The notes under the pieces: model-generated
Seen by the model: only the letters and a program-made list of their open reading frames with translations
The model's database searches: none
Told to the model about the DNA's origin: nothing
Shown here: positions 12,001-18,063 of the stretch, piece after piece
Layout of the letters: each line of letters starts with the position of its first letter
Numbering within the stretch: the first letter of the stretch is position 1
Position numbers and translations under genes: made by a program
Assembly (NCBI GenBank): GCA_947479475.1
Contig: CANJZW010000014.1
Coordinates: 1-62,688 of the forward strand
Direction: 5' to 3'
Length of the DNA: 62,688 nt
From: Chthoniobacteraceae bacterium
GTDB lineage: Bacteria; Verrucomicrobiota; Verrucomicrobiia; Chthoniobacterales; Chthoniobacteraceae

Positions 12001-12614
12001 ACGCGGTCGGTAGTGTCGAGGTGTCGGCAAAGTTGACGGTGCTTTCCGCAGGGAGTGCGCTGGCGGCGCGGGCGACCGCCGGTTCGAGTGGGACGGGTTT
12101 TGCAAGCACCGCGTGGTGGGCTTACTGGGTGGACGCGAAGGCTGCTCGTTCTGAAAACGACCGCAACGGATACTGGTTGCTGGAGCGTAATGTGGTGACC
12201 GTTGAAGGGATGCTGACGGTGACTCCTGGCCGCTCGCTGTGGGTGTGGGGGAGTGCGACAAGCTTGGGCCAGAGCCCCTATAGCGACCAATGGATGGCGT
12301 CGGACCAAGTGGTGCAGGACGGCGTGGCGAGCGATCGCAATGAGTTCAGCGTTTTGGCAGACCGGTTCCCAGCGGCGTCCTACACATTAGCAGGAAAACT
12401 GGAGGGGCTTAGTGAAGCCGCGTTGTTTGGGGCTCCAGAAGTTGTGAAGGGCGATTACACCGACAATACCGAGGTGTTGTCGGTGAGCTTGGCGTGGGAT
12501 GCGGAGCAGGTGGCGATCTTGGATTCGATGGGAACTCCAGGCTCGCTGCGTGACATCGAGGAAATACTCAAGAACAGCCTCCAGAGAGAACTCGCGGCGA
12601 TTGCCGGCGAGTAA
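1..12614 (+). CDS. Giant Ig/PIG-repeat exported protein, 5' end outside window
   Basis: The frame is open from base 3, so the start lies upstream. The visible part is about 4,200 residues. The first ~620 residues hold about eight modules with the pattern YQIxATNxP...GLxLNxxTGxIxGTP, typical of putative-Ig (He_PIG, cadherin-like) domains. After that come Ig-like modules of roughly 85-95 residues; by eye I count about 36 copies of a Y-x-W-x-x-[DN]-G core (YQWRKDG and variants), each followed by a D-A/S-G-x-Y-x-V strand. The last ~180 residues are non-repetitive (WWAYWVDAKAARSENDRNGYW onward). No sortase, PEP-CTERM or membrane anchor is visible at the C terminus. Such proteins are usually secreted or surface adhesion/scaffold proteins; that role is inferred. 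The repeat structure is certain, the ligand unknown. Confidence 0.9.
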   Translation, partial: GLAPGLTLNSANGIISGTLTTVGVFSGTLRATNSTGTGTAPLEITALIPAPVLTGTVKASGVAGSAFIYQIGATNLPTSYGATGLAPGLTLNSATGLIGGTLTTVGVFSGTLSATNSTGTGTAPLEITAVIPVPVLTGTLNANGIVGSAFSYQIGATNTPTRFTATNLPAGLTLNASTGLISGTPTAYTAAQKVSITASNNGGTCTGTLWLSINVLAPAISSALTQQTAFGQPFAYQIAATNLPTGFAVKNLPQGLSYDAATGAVSGTPTASGDFVVALEAYNNGGTGKANLALRVLPPLPVISSPLAVSARVNSAFIYGIMASNTPTQYAVSELPVWLSFDSTRGVLTGKPLSVGMVAIRIEATNAGGTGTAQLFLNVTAQPVAPALSVVQGLTVPVATPFKYAVRASNNPASYTAKGLPEGVLLDANSGVLSGTPTVVGVYAIELGATNEGGTGSSVLNVRVVPPAPVIGGELAASATAGSSFRYQILATNQPKNYATGVLPAGLVLNSLTGLINGTPLSAGSAAFALSATNDGGTGNATLVLNVLPPAPVLPAVLKALAIAGAPFSYLIPARNTVSQFTAQNLPEGLQLNSLTGVISGVTVSTGTQQVAVTASSESGTATGVLELSVQAALPVFLVQPANALRLKWGESAQLNASANGLPVPSYQWKLNGVVVEGGTGATLILAPSAKAAVDRYTVVASNAAGAVESAVSVVERLAFTVGGPVLSVGGQSGPGAPRGLVLGQSFALAAEFIGPAAGEVSAQWFRNGVAVGTGTQFSKATAVAGDTGVYRLAMSSAGVQVWSPELRVEQGTPMVRITPSGAVAAEGASQTFTATLQNSAVLEDTAVEYVWKFKGEEVGRGASLTLPNVGRALGGIYELSVIAANYGTTVERALLQVSTLDIQTQPRGVIAAQGESVRLSVNAATSGGTISYQWRRDGNPLADGSGVSGVGTTALVLSNFSAAVAGVYDVLVSALVAGQNLSVTSAPAPVQVLAPVVIDGALFSSQARRIRAGQGLGLEVATKGGTGPFVYQWYKVDGSNAVALQDGVAGNQTVLGARSARLVVTPLDKANLVSGTYKVLVENGVAAASSGSSSGWQGSSSAESPVVSISSLVPPPSTLAVSSNAVVPCAPGSALKLSLPSFADAGEARYQWRRDGVPIKNERSSTFEVTVNGSAQTGVYDVVVSNDAGVVNARGLAVDLLQAPAVLISPIAGLTLLEGQRLEWPGCGVSGDNLQKTWSRTGASLPVSALVSAGTLVIPSVSFADAGSYTAKAANSFSEVTSSAVLRVVGKVRILTNPVAPALLTPGKPASLSVTAAGGYAGASGAGGEFKYQWLRDGQAIPGANGPQYTLGSVSIEDNQARFSVRVSVQDGEKVLHSVTSAFAQLQVRQPVEITGQPESVTVDLNASIALSVAATGSELTYQWRKNGVAITGENKATLLLKGSEIAAGVYDLIVSNAVNSVASKAAKVDVRIPARITGQPVSKTVNRLGLVRFRVEATGTDPLRYQWRKDGVMLAEAPGMTGTTSAMLSITSVDYRNEGDYDVVVSNKIGSPEVSSAANLSISDNVKILTQPADRTVLSGGSATFSVSAEGKGLRYQWRRNGIALVGAVYPVLSILPASLSVAGDYDVLVTSGAMEVASQNVRLDVYEPVRLVVLPQGTTTLVPDNEASASVQTVLQASAIGGAALKTWEWYRNGVLVSTGTAGGNSTLNVNAVDKAALYKVLVKSAVRVGSGTLNLGVDVSPEVSVALLPKVRILSEPQEAVLAAGGNARFAVSAEGGGRLSYQWERERGGRWSSLAGVDDSTLLLNGLHSSDAGSYRVTVSNPRGGVSTAGATLSVREVDIIEKHPVSVSANPGNAALFTVMATGTNLAYQWRKDGRDITGGTSASLKISPVSASDGGSYDVVVTHAYGTSISKAAGLSVNVSPVIIASPVGSAVALDKRLTLAVRASGSETLHYKWRYNGTPIAGAPDRAVYLIEKTEASHAGLYDVIVENEAGSETSAAAVVSILSGVRIIQNPISQTTTPGRVVQFSVAATGSPRSATGALSYRWRKDGVELADESGRVSGSGTETLVLEGVEGASVASTGANGKYDVVVSNDVNASVSIAANLAVYSAPNIVVQPQSVAVNLGETARFSVALDNVTPAQLTWYRRLTGESAATRTVVGAGRDLVVKNVGAAKDVGTYWLVAVNDVGEATSKSVSLALLDISVPDEGASILADAVSSGPNDRGTAVAARILECKRGAAVSLPFTTVIPTQEGVELGYQWRFNGVPLADGGRYSGVKTRTLSLPSAVDADSGVYDLVVSAVSGGLEKARFTVRTTQLNVLRPPIVSGFTSVLVRPGQSVTLAPLVRSAKVGADLQYQWFINGTLQASVTGGSYAIESASSASAGVYRFVATDEYGTSTVEATLAVAAPLTVEALPEFVQGEFRSRVVLSALAKSNADDNVLYYQWRFEGQPIRGAVTSKLILDSFLPAQAGVYDVIVSNKLERVVSTPCHVRANASWRFTTQPPLSTTVNAGEAVSLGFALSRTDSTSVQWYRGTGRSAQIISAQTNFTLSLPAVKASDEAVYFAMVTTPLGRMVTSLSRLIVNKPVAFTRQPQGKSVRPGTSVTFSAEAEGTGVLSFQWIKDGLPVPGATGKTFTLSSAVSADSGTYELLARNSVSVDGVYSAKVVLLVTAPPAIEVHPVDRKILAGGSFTIGVHAHGEGTLSYQWSRNGIEIAGATSATYTRTAVSVFDSGDYECVVSNKVGNQSIGSTVTRGAAVRVFDPVQIVAAPPGRVVVMTGSASRAASFKVLASGTPPLVYTWIKAGVPPNADTVLDTTGDTLAWSEVTAADFGEYKVQVTGALGDTATASGIVLSGTAVAAFTQQPSAYTGFEGKAGGLSAVAAPGYTITKWQRSAPDSDTGILTTEDLATGLNAGSLDFAHLKTTDTGYYRAVAVSSGSVSSGSIEVVSDSALLFVNSVDPLYNFESRTDGLSSEGVRVLQTILAKEGDYVAFPLHTAGQGLSFQWAKENGILPESARGSESATLSLRSVGPEDGGVYSATVQVPIGGGSLVTVQSIPWTLIVEPLPRILADPEPIQNRLPGESAVLSVAAKTTKDTTFQWFFRRPGSGFWVPVPGATIGSGTGSTCVIAGVRESEEGEYRVEASNSAGTVVSESGYVNVYDPVTVSLAGSDFVNPGDTITLEATATGALQADHQYIFLRQLRTGSWEILAKQESAVLELKNVSEIQQTAYKVRAFGRVNNAVESAPWKVTVNNPVVFAAGTVAKTVALVKGESASFKVLALGDEVQFEWYLRRPNATEWTLIAGATTDTLALGSVRAEDAGFYGVRLHNAFSNAPTLGSEPRQIGELVVHGPPVAALATTGPGVIQAAEGSHFQLSAELRDSEAGRLNYQWRKNGRAIAGAYGTILGFGSGGVTTITLKREVLSLADAGYYDVLVSNVYGSGVSNGAPLVVNPKPVIVSQPESVLGSVGATATFRAEANGAGVLTFAWERLSGSVWTPVQGGTQSVLSLKGLTVADSGVSYRLQVTSLYGGTVSNAAVLTVADAGALSVGSPVLQAGSVVVEGTANVLSAGSSNLKLRAVVADSSSATVVSYRWRKDGRDLFAGTANRTGTANYVVTYALPPVTNETDGSYDLVADNGAGFAGSIPMTLVVDPRIEAFDVPASVNSGDGCKLSVSVRNASTGTYSYSWYRNGEKLQNGSLYGGVTTSELTLNAAPALWGGSSSFKVSVRNEASKAVMESGERVLSVLAPITIASQPVSVATIEGGRVGLSVVVVGGGAVRYQWLHDGVELAGEVAASLVRSPATTLDAGLYQVRVSNELGQSFSDVASVDVAAKLKVELAAPDAVPLGGGVNLVARVSGATAGERLGYQWSLNGKTLPNAETDQFRVNSATTLDAGLYAVEVTRAATGETVTSGSVVLEVKRVPVVVVAPVSRVVVDGSGTGVNFAVVVRSESEVNYSWSKNGVVLVGANRASYRIGAATLADAGQYSVRITNAVGSVEVSAKLTVLSAGSALAARATAGSSGTGFASTAWWAYWVDAKAARSENDRNGYWLLERNVVTVEGMLTVTPGRSLWVWGSATSLGQSPYSDQWMASDQVVQDGVASDRNEFSVLADRFPAASYTLAGKLEGLSEAALFGAPEVVKGDYTDNTEVLSVSLAWDAEQVAILDSMGTPGSLRDIEEILKNSLQRELAAIAGE
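21..518 (+). repeat. Two near-identical 249-bp coding repeats (83-residue PIG modules)
   Basis: The string acgctcaattctgcga occurs at 21 and 270, and a diverged equivalent starts at 519, so the period is exactly 249 bp (83 codons). Bases 21-170 and 270-419 are strikingly alike, including a long identical stretch encoding ATNSTGTGTAPLEIT. The third module is clearly more diverged. This points to recent duplication of modules at the left edge of the giant gene, and the array probably continues upstream. Confidence 0.85.
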
Positions 12615-12713
12615 GACTAGACCGGTGATAACAATGCGCTGAAGGATGGGTTTGCAGCCGTCGATGTTTAGAGTTTTGTCCCTCCGCTCCGGATTGAATC
12701 CCGAAGGGCGGAA

Positions 12714-13256
12714 TTATTTCGGCGGCGGAGTCGACTGAATCTTTTGAAGGAATTGGGCGGAGGCTTTTTGGACGCGCTGCGTGATGACAGGAAGGCGGTC
12801 CAGCGATGACTGTATGGCTTCCTCGTTTGCCTGCGGGAGTTTGTTTACAAACGCGTTTCCCACAGGGCCTTGGTAGAACAAGATGAGCCCGTCCACCTCC
12901 TCCTGTGAGAAGGTCTTCCGGTAAATTTTGAGGTAGGCCCCTTTGACTTTATTCCAGGCCAGTTCTTCGCGGGTGATTTTTTGGAGGTCTTTCGAGAAAT
13001 CTGGCAGTCTTCTGCGAAGCTCTGCGAGTTGAACTGGGGTCAACTTTTGTTTTTTGACGGCCTCATTCACAATGGCGTCGACGGCGGCGCTCATCTTTTT
13101 GATTTGTATGTCGGTCTGGGCCTGGACTTGCGATACTGCAAATAACTTTTCCAGGGAGTCCAGGGAAGGTTCCTTGGCCGTTGCGCAGAGGGGAAAGAGA
13201 ACTGCCATGAAAATGGCGGCCTCTGGCCAATGGCTGTATCGAGGAGGGGTAGACAT
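12714..13256 (-). CDS. Exported DUF2059-like protein
   Basis: A 180-residue protein with a start at MSTPPRYSHW and an N-terminal hydrophobic segment (AAIFMAVLFPLCATA) that reads as a signal peptide. The mature part is helical and charged, and ends with ITREELAWNKVKGAYLKIYRKTFSQEEVDGLILFYQGPVGNAFVNK. The F-[ST]-x-E-E-[VL]-x-x-L-x-x-F-Y-x-[ST]-P-x-G pattern is characteristic of DUF2059, a family of small periplasmic proteins of unclear role. An open frame continues 130 codons upstream of this start, but it runs into the CE15 gene and has no signal-like start, so I chose 13256. It lies downstream of the CE15 esterase on the same strand and may be co-transcribed. Function is unknown. Confidence 0.75.
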   Translation of the reverse strand: MSTPPRYSHWPEAAIFMAVLFPLCATAKEPSLDSLEKLFAVSQVQAQTDIQIKKMSAAVDAIVNEAVKKQKLTPVQLAELRRRLPDFSKDLQKITREELAWNKVKGAYLKIYRKTFSQEEVDGLILFYQGPVGNAFVNKLPQANEEAIQSSLDRLPVITQRVQKASAQFLQKIQSTPPPK

Positions 13257-13351
13257 AGGGTGGGTTTTGTTGGAGAAGGACGCCGACAGAGCGAATCTAA
13301 CCTGATGTTCTCGATTTGCAATGGAACCCGGAGCCTCACCGGTGGCTGTGT

Positions 13352-14635
13352 TTACGAGCCAAACTGGAGTCTCGCGAAGGGAAGGTATTGCTCCCAATCG
13401 TATCTCGTAATGTCGTGTTTGCCCGTGCGGATGTGGTAGCGGATGGTGTCTCCCGTGGGGGCGTTGGGAGCCGGTTGTTCGTTCACTCCATAGCCCTTTT
13501 TGCCGAACAATGTGAAAACAGGTTGCGCGTGGAGTCCGGCCAGGAATTCGCCTTTGGGGTCTGCCCAGCGGTCTTCTTCGGCGCTGGCAATGTACACCGA
13601 ACGCGGTGCGGCAAGAGCGACAAGCATGTGGCTGTCCACCGGGCATGCCGCCTCGTTGTGGGAGTAATTGGAGTACGTTTTGGTGAACCAGTGGGGGAAT
13701 GCCTTCGTGATGACCGCGGTGGTTTCGCCAATGTTACGGCGCATGATTGCGGCGCCGCCCTCGCCCGAGTTGTTCGAAATGACAACGCCAAAACGAGGGT
13801 CTTGGGCCCCTGCCCAAAGCGAGGTCTTTCCGAGTCGCGAATGGCCGACGACGGCGAGTTTTTTGGCATCCACCCCAGCTTCCGTGGTTAGGAAATCGGC
13901 TATACGACTCAATCCCCACGCCCAGGCTCCAATGGCGCCCCAATCTCCCTCTTTCCATTCGGTGCCGGCTCCATCCTTGCTGAGGAACCCGCGCAGGCCT
14001 GTTTTCCAGCCTTCGGCGTGGTCGGGTTCGACGTCTCCGCAGTAATACGTCGCAACGGCAAACCCCTCCGAAACAGCCAGGGCCAACTGCCAGCGATCTT
14101 TCTCAGTGCCTCGCGACTTTTCCGTGGAACGGTTGTCGACCACACCGTTCTCTTTGCCCGGCCGCATCCAGCGTGCGGAGAGGGGAATGTCGGTGTCTGG
14201 GGTGACGGCTTCGTTGCCCCCGAAGCTGGTTCCCACAAAACAGGGCACGGGTTTTTGTGTGTTTTTTGGAAGATGCAGCATGAGCTCAAGTCCCGGCCAA
14301 TGGGGATAATCTGCAAGGGAGATGCGTACGATCTTACGAATCGCTTTACCGTCGAGTGCGTCTGTTTTGACCGAGAGCGTTTCGTAAACAACTTTGCCCC
14401 AGTTTGCCGGAGTTTTCCCAAAAACGTGTTTCTGAAAAAGAGCAAGAACCTGGGGGCGTCTGAGCGCGGTCCACTCTTGGGCTGTGGTGACCGGATTGCC
14501 TGAGTCCGATTTGAGGAGTTCCGGAAGGCTGTAGGGCGGGATGGCTGATTCGTCGTAATTCGCCGGTTTTTGCTGGGAAAAAGCGGCAACGGGAATGAGC
14601 GCGAGGGCGCATCCGAGGGAGGAGAGGTGGCGCAT
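13352..14635 (-). CDS. CE15 glucuronoyl esterase-like alpha/beta hydrolase
   Basis: The protein has 427 residues, starting at MRHLSSLGCALALIPVAAFSQQ, a clear signal peptide. The nucleophile motif GHSRLGKTSLWAGAQD places the serine at about residue 266. It is followed by SNNSGEGGAA and, near the C terminus, by RTGKHDITRYDWEQYL with the probable catalytic histidine at about 407. This arrangement matches bacterial CE15 enzymes, which split ester bonds between glucuronic acid in xylan and lignin alcohols. FVGTSFGGNEAVTPD also fits the family. The longer upstream start at 14740 would add 35 Pro/Arg-rich residues before the signal peptide and is unlikely. It is divergent from dltD. The other option is a related acetyl-xylan-esterase-like hydrolase; true substrate is unproven. 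Confidence 0.85.
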   Translation of the reverse strand: MRHLSSLGCALALIPVAAFSQQKPANYDESAIPPYSLPELLKSDSGNPVTTAQEWTALRRPQVLALFQKHVFGKTPANWGKVVYETLSVKTDALDGKAIRKIVRISLADYPHWPGLELMLHLPKNTQKPVPCFVGTSFGGNEAVTPDTDIPLSARWMRPGKENGVVDNRSTEKSRGTEKDRWQLALAVSEGFAVATYYCGDVEPDHAEGWKTGLRGFLSKDGAGTEWKEGDWGAIGAWAWGLSRIADFLTTEAGVDAKKLAVVGHSRLGKTSLWAGAQDPRFGVVISNNSGEGGAAIMRRNIGETTAVITKAFPHWFTKTYSNYSHNEAACPVDSHMLVALAAPRSVYIASAEEDRWADPKGEFLAGLHAQPVFTLFGKKGYGVNEQPAPNAPTGDTIRYHIRTGKHDITRYDWEQYLPFARLQFGS

Positions 14636-14824
14636 AGGAGGGGGTGGGGAGGTGTGAAGGATTGGGGCAGGAGGGTTAGGAGGCAAGTCCGTCCTGCGGG
14701 TCGGCGGGTCGGAGGAAGGCTTGGCTGCCAGATCGCGCATGGTGCAGGCTGGGAAATGGCCTGCAAGGGATATTGTGGGCCGCTGAAAAAGTGCTACTGT
14801 ACTGGGCCCCTAGCTTTCCAGAAC

Positions 14825-16096
14825 ATGAAAACAGCTCAAACCGTTCCCCCCGGTACGGCGCCTTCCCTGCCTCTTGGTGACGACCGAGTGGGTGGGAGGC
14901 CTCCGTCGCATCTTGTTTCGTTTGTTTTGGCCATGGCGTTGGCGGGGGCTGCGGTTTTTGGGGGATATCATTGGGCGAGGGACAAAGAGGAGCGCTTGCT
15001 CCACAGTGTGGCGCCTGAGTTTTGCGATGCCAAATTGCATGGGGTGGCACTGATTAGGGAGGCGCTTTCGCGTCCGGACACCTTGGTTTTTTTTGGCAGC
15101 TCTGAGTTGATTCCAAACGTGCCGATGAAGGGGGTGGATTTTTTCTCGGGTTCGCCCACTGGGTTTACGATGTTTCCTGTTGGAAAGGCTGGAACCACAG
15201 CCCTTTCAGTGCTGCAAAAACTCGGGTGCGCGGGAGATGAACTTGTTGGAAAAAAAGTGGTGATCTCGCTGTCCCCAAGTTTTTTTCAGTCTGAAGAGGT
15301 GGATGCAAAGTATTTCGAGGGGAATTCCTCCAAGCTGCAGTTGAAGGAGTTTTTTGGAAGCGACCGGTTCACGGATGATCTCAAGCACGACGTGGCTGTC
15401 CAAACTCTGAAATACCCGAGGGTTTTTGAGGGGGATTGGACACTTGGATTTACCCTTCGCTGCACTGCGGAAGGGGGGGCTTGGAACCTGTTTTTGCTCA
15501 AGATTGTGGAGCCGTACGCGGCATTCAATAGGGCCGTGGGAAGGATGCAGGATCATGTGGAGGCGGCTTTCGCCCTCAATGGGGAGCCGGAACTCGCGGC
15601 TATTTCGGCGTTCCGACCGCAGCGGGGGCGTCTTTTGAATTGGGACGAACTGTTCCGGATGGCGGAAATGCAGTCCAAAACGCTGGCCGCGAAATCCAGA
15701 AGGGGGGCGCCTGTGGTGACGCGTGCCAAGGGGTCCTGGGACCGCCAGTTCGTGGCTAAAATGCATAAGGCTCAGGAGTGGAGGGATTTTGAGTTGGTCC
15801 TTCGGCTGTTGAAGGAGGCGGGGGCGCATCCTTTGATCCTTTCCATGCCATTGCATGCAGATGTGCTTGAAGCCCAAGGGGTATCCGGGGCGGCCCGGGT
15901 GGAGTATGGGGCACAGCTCCGGGCGCTGGTGAGTAAATACAACGCCCCGTTGGTTTATTTCAGCGACCATGAGGGCGACCCTGTTTTCTTTGTGGATCAG
16001 AACGACCACATCGGCTCAAAGGGATGGTGGTACTACAACAAAGTGCTGGATGATTTTTACCATGATAGGCTTTCTCCCCCCCAAGTTGTCCCTTAA
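14825..16096 (+). CDS. dltD: DltD, D-alanyl transfer protein
   Basis: A 423-residue membrane-anchored SGNH-like protein. One N-terminal helix (about residues 29-48, HLVSFVLAMALAGAAVFGGY) should anchor it, with the catalytic part outside. VFFGSSELIPNVP carries the nucleophile serine around residue 92. The C-terminal block VDQNDHIGSKGWWYYNKV (H about 395) matches the conserved D/H-GxKGW block of DltD. GKKVVISLSPSFFQ is also typical. In Firmicutes DltD takes D-alanine from the membrane system and puts it on lipoteichoic acid. I chose the start MKTAQTV at 14825: it gives normal family length, whereas the open frame upstream is low-quality sequence overlapping the divergent CE15 gene. It is first in the operon, which is unusual since dltD is normally last. 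Confidence 0.9.
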   Translation: MKTAQTVPPGTAPSLPLGDDRVGGRPPSHLVSFVLAMALAGAAVFGGYHWARDKEERLLHSVAPEFCDAKLHGVALIREALSRPDTLVFFGSSELIPNVPMKGVDFFSGSPTGFTMFPVGKAGTTALSVLQKLGCAGDELVGKKVVISLSPSFFQSEEVDAKYFEGNSSKLQLKEFFGSDRFTDDLKHDVAVQTLKYPRVFEGDWTLGFTLRCTAEGGAWNLFLLKIVEPYAAFNRAVGRMQDHVEAAFALNGEPELAAISAFRPQRGRLLNWDELFRMAEMQSKTLAAKSRRGAPVVTRAKGSWDRQFVAKMHKAQEWRDFELVLRLLKEAGAHPLILSMPLHADVLEAQGVSGAARVEYGAQLRALVSKYNAPLVYFSDHEGDPVFFVDQNDHIGSKGWWYYNKVLDDFYHDRLSPPQVVP

Positions 16097-16120
16097 CCCC
16101 ATCTCTGACCTGATTTTTTC

Positions 16121-16357
16121 ATGAAAGACAAAATTCTCGCCGTATTAGTTGAAGTTGCCGAAACCGAGGAGGTTTTGAAACAACCCGAGCTCGCCCTGTA
16201 CGATCTCCAGATCCTGGACTCCATGAAGACGGTGGAGCTGATCGTGGCTCTGGGGCGTGAACTTGGAGTGGAGATTTCACCCGCAGAGTTTGAACGGGAG
16301 GCTTGGGCCACCCCGGCCAAGTTTGTGGAAGACGTGGAAAAGCGACTCGCCACGTAG
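16121..16357 (+). CDS. dltC: DltC, D-alanyl carrier protein
   Basis: A 78-residue acyl-carrier-type protein, exactly the usual DltC size. The motif LQILDSMKTVELIVAL gives the phosphopantetheine serine at residue 34; DSM-x-TVEL is typical of DltC, where ordinary fatty-acid ACPs have DSL. EREAWATPAKFVEDVEKRL forms the last helices. The carrier is loaded with D-alanine by DltA and passes it to DltB at the membrane. It starts 24 nt after the dltD stop and ends 20 nt before dltX, so the genes are almost surely one transcript. A holo-ACP synthase is not in the window and must be encoded elsewhere. Confidence 0.9.
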   Translation: MKDKILAVLVEVAETEEVLKQPELALYDLQILDSMKTVELIVALGRELGVEISPAEFEREAWATPAKFVEDVEKRLAT

Positions 16358-16377
16358 TGTTTCAACTCGTTGTATTT

Positions 16378-16524
16378 ATGGACTTCGATGTGATGTTTGC
16401 GGGCCATCCCGCGCTCCGGCATGTGGCGCTTTTTCTGTATTACGCAGCCATCGTTTTCGCCCTGATTTTGATGTACGGACGCGGGGATTTTTCCACGCCC
16501 CCCTTTGTTTACCAGGAGTTTTAA
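16378..16524 (+). CDS. dltX: DltX, membrane microprotein of D-alanylation
   Basis: A 48-residue protein with one transmembrane helix (about residues 17-33, ALFLYYAAIVFALILMY) and a C-terminal tail STPPFVYQEF. The ending fits the FxYxxF tail of DltX. In Gram-positive dlt operons DltX is a single-helix microprotein, and its C-terminal tyrosine is believed to carry D-alanine between DltB and DltD. Its place between dltC and dltA, with 20 and 15 nt spacers, supports the call. It is short enough to be missed by routine gene calling. The ATG at 16378 gives the family length; a longer open frame upstream overlaps dltC and is unlikely. Confidence 0.85.
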   Translation: MDFDVMFAGHPALRHVALFLYYAAIVFALILMYGRGDFSTPPFVYQEF

Positions 16525-16539
16525 TCCAGACCCTACTGC

Positions 16540-18033
16540 ATGACCGCCGAGCATCTTCTTGATCGAATCAACCGCTGGGGCTCTGTCTGTCCCGAACGCG
16601 TCGCCGTCTCCAGCGGAGGCCGGAGTCTGACTTGGGGGGAGCTTGTTTCGCAGTCTGACAGGCTTGCCTACTGGCTGGACCGTGAGCTTGGCGTCAAGTC
16701 CGGGCCTGTGGCGATCCACGGACACAAGGAACCAGAGATGCTGGTTGCCTTTCTGGCCGCCGTGAAGTGCGGTCGGGCATACGTTCCGATGGACGCCTCG
16801 ATCCCGCAGGCCCGTGTGGCGAAAATTGTGGAAGGATCTGGGGCGGCGATGGTTCTGAGCCCGGGTCGGGTGGCGGAAGTGCTTTCGGCCCGGCCCTCGG
16901 AGCAAGGCCAAAGCCAAGGCACCGATGGGCTTCGCCGAGTGGAAGCTGTGGATCCCTTTTATATTTTGTTCACCTCAGGCAGCACGGGCGAGCCCAAGGG
17001 GGTGGTGATTACATTGGCAAACCTGACGAGTTTTACGGACTGGCTTCTTGGGGAGCACGCGTTTTCAGAGCAGGGGGAGACGTTCTTAAACCAGGCGCCC
17101 TTTTCGTTTGATTTGTCTGTGATGGACCTCTACGCCAGTCTGTTAACGGGGGGGACTCTCGTCTGTGTGACGAAGGAAGAGTTGGCCAACCTCAAGCTGC
17201 TTTATGAGCGGCTGGCGGCATCCGGGGTGACTTGCTGGGTTTCCACCCCTTCATTTGCACAGATGTGCATGATCGAAAAGGGTTTTCGGGCTGAAATGCT
17301 GCCCAGACTGCGGAGGTTTCTTTTTTGCGGCGAAACACTTGCGCCAGAGACGGCCTCCCAGCTTCTGGATCGTTTTCCGGACGCCGAAGTATGGAACACC
17401 TACGGTCCCACGGAGGCGACGGTTGCGACCACTTCCGTGCGCGTCGACCGGGCGCTGTTGGAGAAGTATTCCCCGCTGCCGGTCGGCTATCAGATGGCCG
17501 GAACGCAGGTTGTGGCGGTGGATGCGGCAGGAGCACCCGTGGCGGAAGGGGAGCGCGGGGAGTTGCTGATTGCAGGTCCCAATGTAAGCCCCGGCTATCT
17601 CAACCGGCCGGATTTGAATGCCAAGGCTTTCACTTGCTATGCAGGAGTTTCTGCCTACCGCACGGGAGACTGGGGCCGTTGCCGGGAGGGGTTGATTTTT
17701 TTCGAGGGGCGGATGGACGGGCAGATCAAAATGAATGGTTACCGGATTGAATTGGGGGACATGGAGGCCAATTTGCGGGCGCTTCCGGAAATCGCCGACG
17801 CGGTTGTTTTGCCTGTGGAAAAACATGGCAAGATCGATTCTCTGGCTGCGTTTGTGGTGCTCGCCGAGGCGATTGCCGGCAGCGAATTTGAGGTCGCCGC
17901 CCGCGTGAAAGCGCGGTTGGGGGAGCGTGTGCCAGCGTACATGGTCCCGCGGAAGTTCTATTTTCTGGAAGCTTTTCCAATGACGTCCAATGGCAAGGCA
18001 GACCGCCGCGCTTTGGCTTCACGGTTGGGCTAG
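16540..18033 (+). CDS. dltA: DltA, D-alanine--carrier protein ligase
   Basis: A 497-residue adenylate-forming enzyme, near the usual DltA length. Motifs in order: ILFTSGSTGEPKGVV (phosphate-binding loop, about residues 144-158), YGPTEATVATT, YRTGDWGRC, GRMDGQIKMNGYRIELGDME (hinge) and SNGKADRRAL with the C-terminal catalytic lysine. VAIHGHKEPEMLVAFLAAVKCGRAYVPMD is characteristic of DltA rather than of general NRPS adenylation domains. It activates D-alanine with ATP in the cytoplasm and loads it on DltC. It sits 15 nt after dltX and 30 nt before dltB. A stand-alone peptide-synthetase adenylation domain is the alternative, but the dlt context makes that unlikely. Confidence 0.93.
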   Translation: MTAEHLLDRINRWGSVCPERVAVSSGGRSLTWGELVSQSDRLAYWLDRELGVKSGPVAIHGHKEPEMLVAFLAAVKCGRAYVPMDASIPQARVAKIVEGSGAAMVLSPGRVAEVLSARPSEQGQSQGTDGLRRVEAVDPFYILFTSGSTGEPKGVVITLANLTSFTDWLLGEHAFSEQGETFLNQAPFSFDLSVMDLYASLLTGGTLVCVTKEELANLKLLYERLAASGVTCWVSTPSFAQMCMIEKGFRAEMLPRLRRFLFCGETLAPETASQLLDRFPDAEVWNTYGPTEATVATTSVRVDRALLEKYSPLPVGYQMAGTQVVAVDAAGAPVAEGERGELLIAGPNVSPGYLNRPDLNAKAFTCYAGVSAYRTGDWGRCREGLIFFEGRMDGQIKMNGYRIELGDMEANLRALPEIADAVVLPVEKHGKIDSLAAFVVLAEAIAGSEFEVAARVKARLGERVPAYMVPRKFYFLEAFPMTSNGKADRRALASRLG

Positions 18034-18063
18034 GCGCTTCCTCTTTAATCCACTGCGCGAGTC

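Noticed and set aside
12615-12713. Terminator after the giant Ig gene
   Set aside because: A GC-rich partial inverted repeat (around 12683-12712) is present, but pairing is interrupted and there is no T-tract, so support is too weak.
14773-14800. Possible promoter ttgtgg-16 bp-tactgt before dltD
   Set aside because: The -10 box shares only three of six bases with the consensus and the spacing is short, so I cannot support it.
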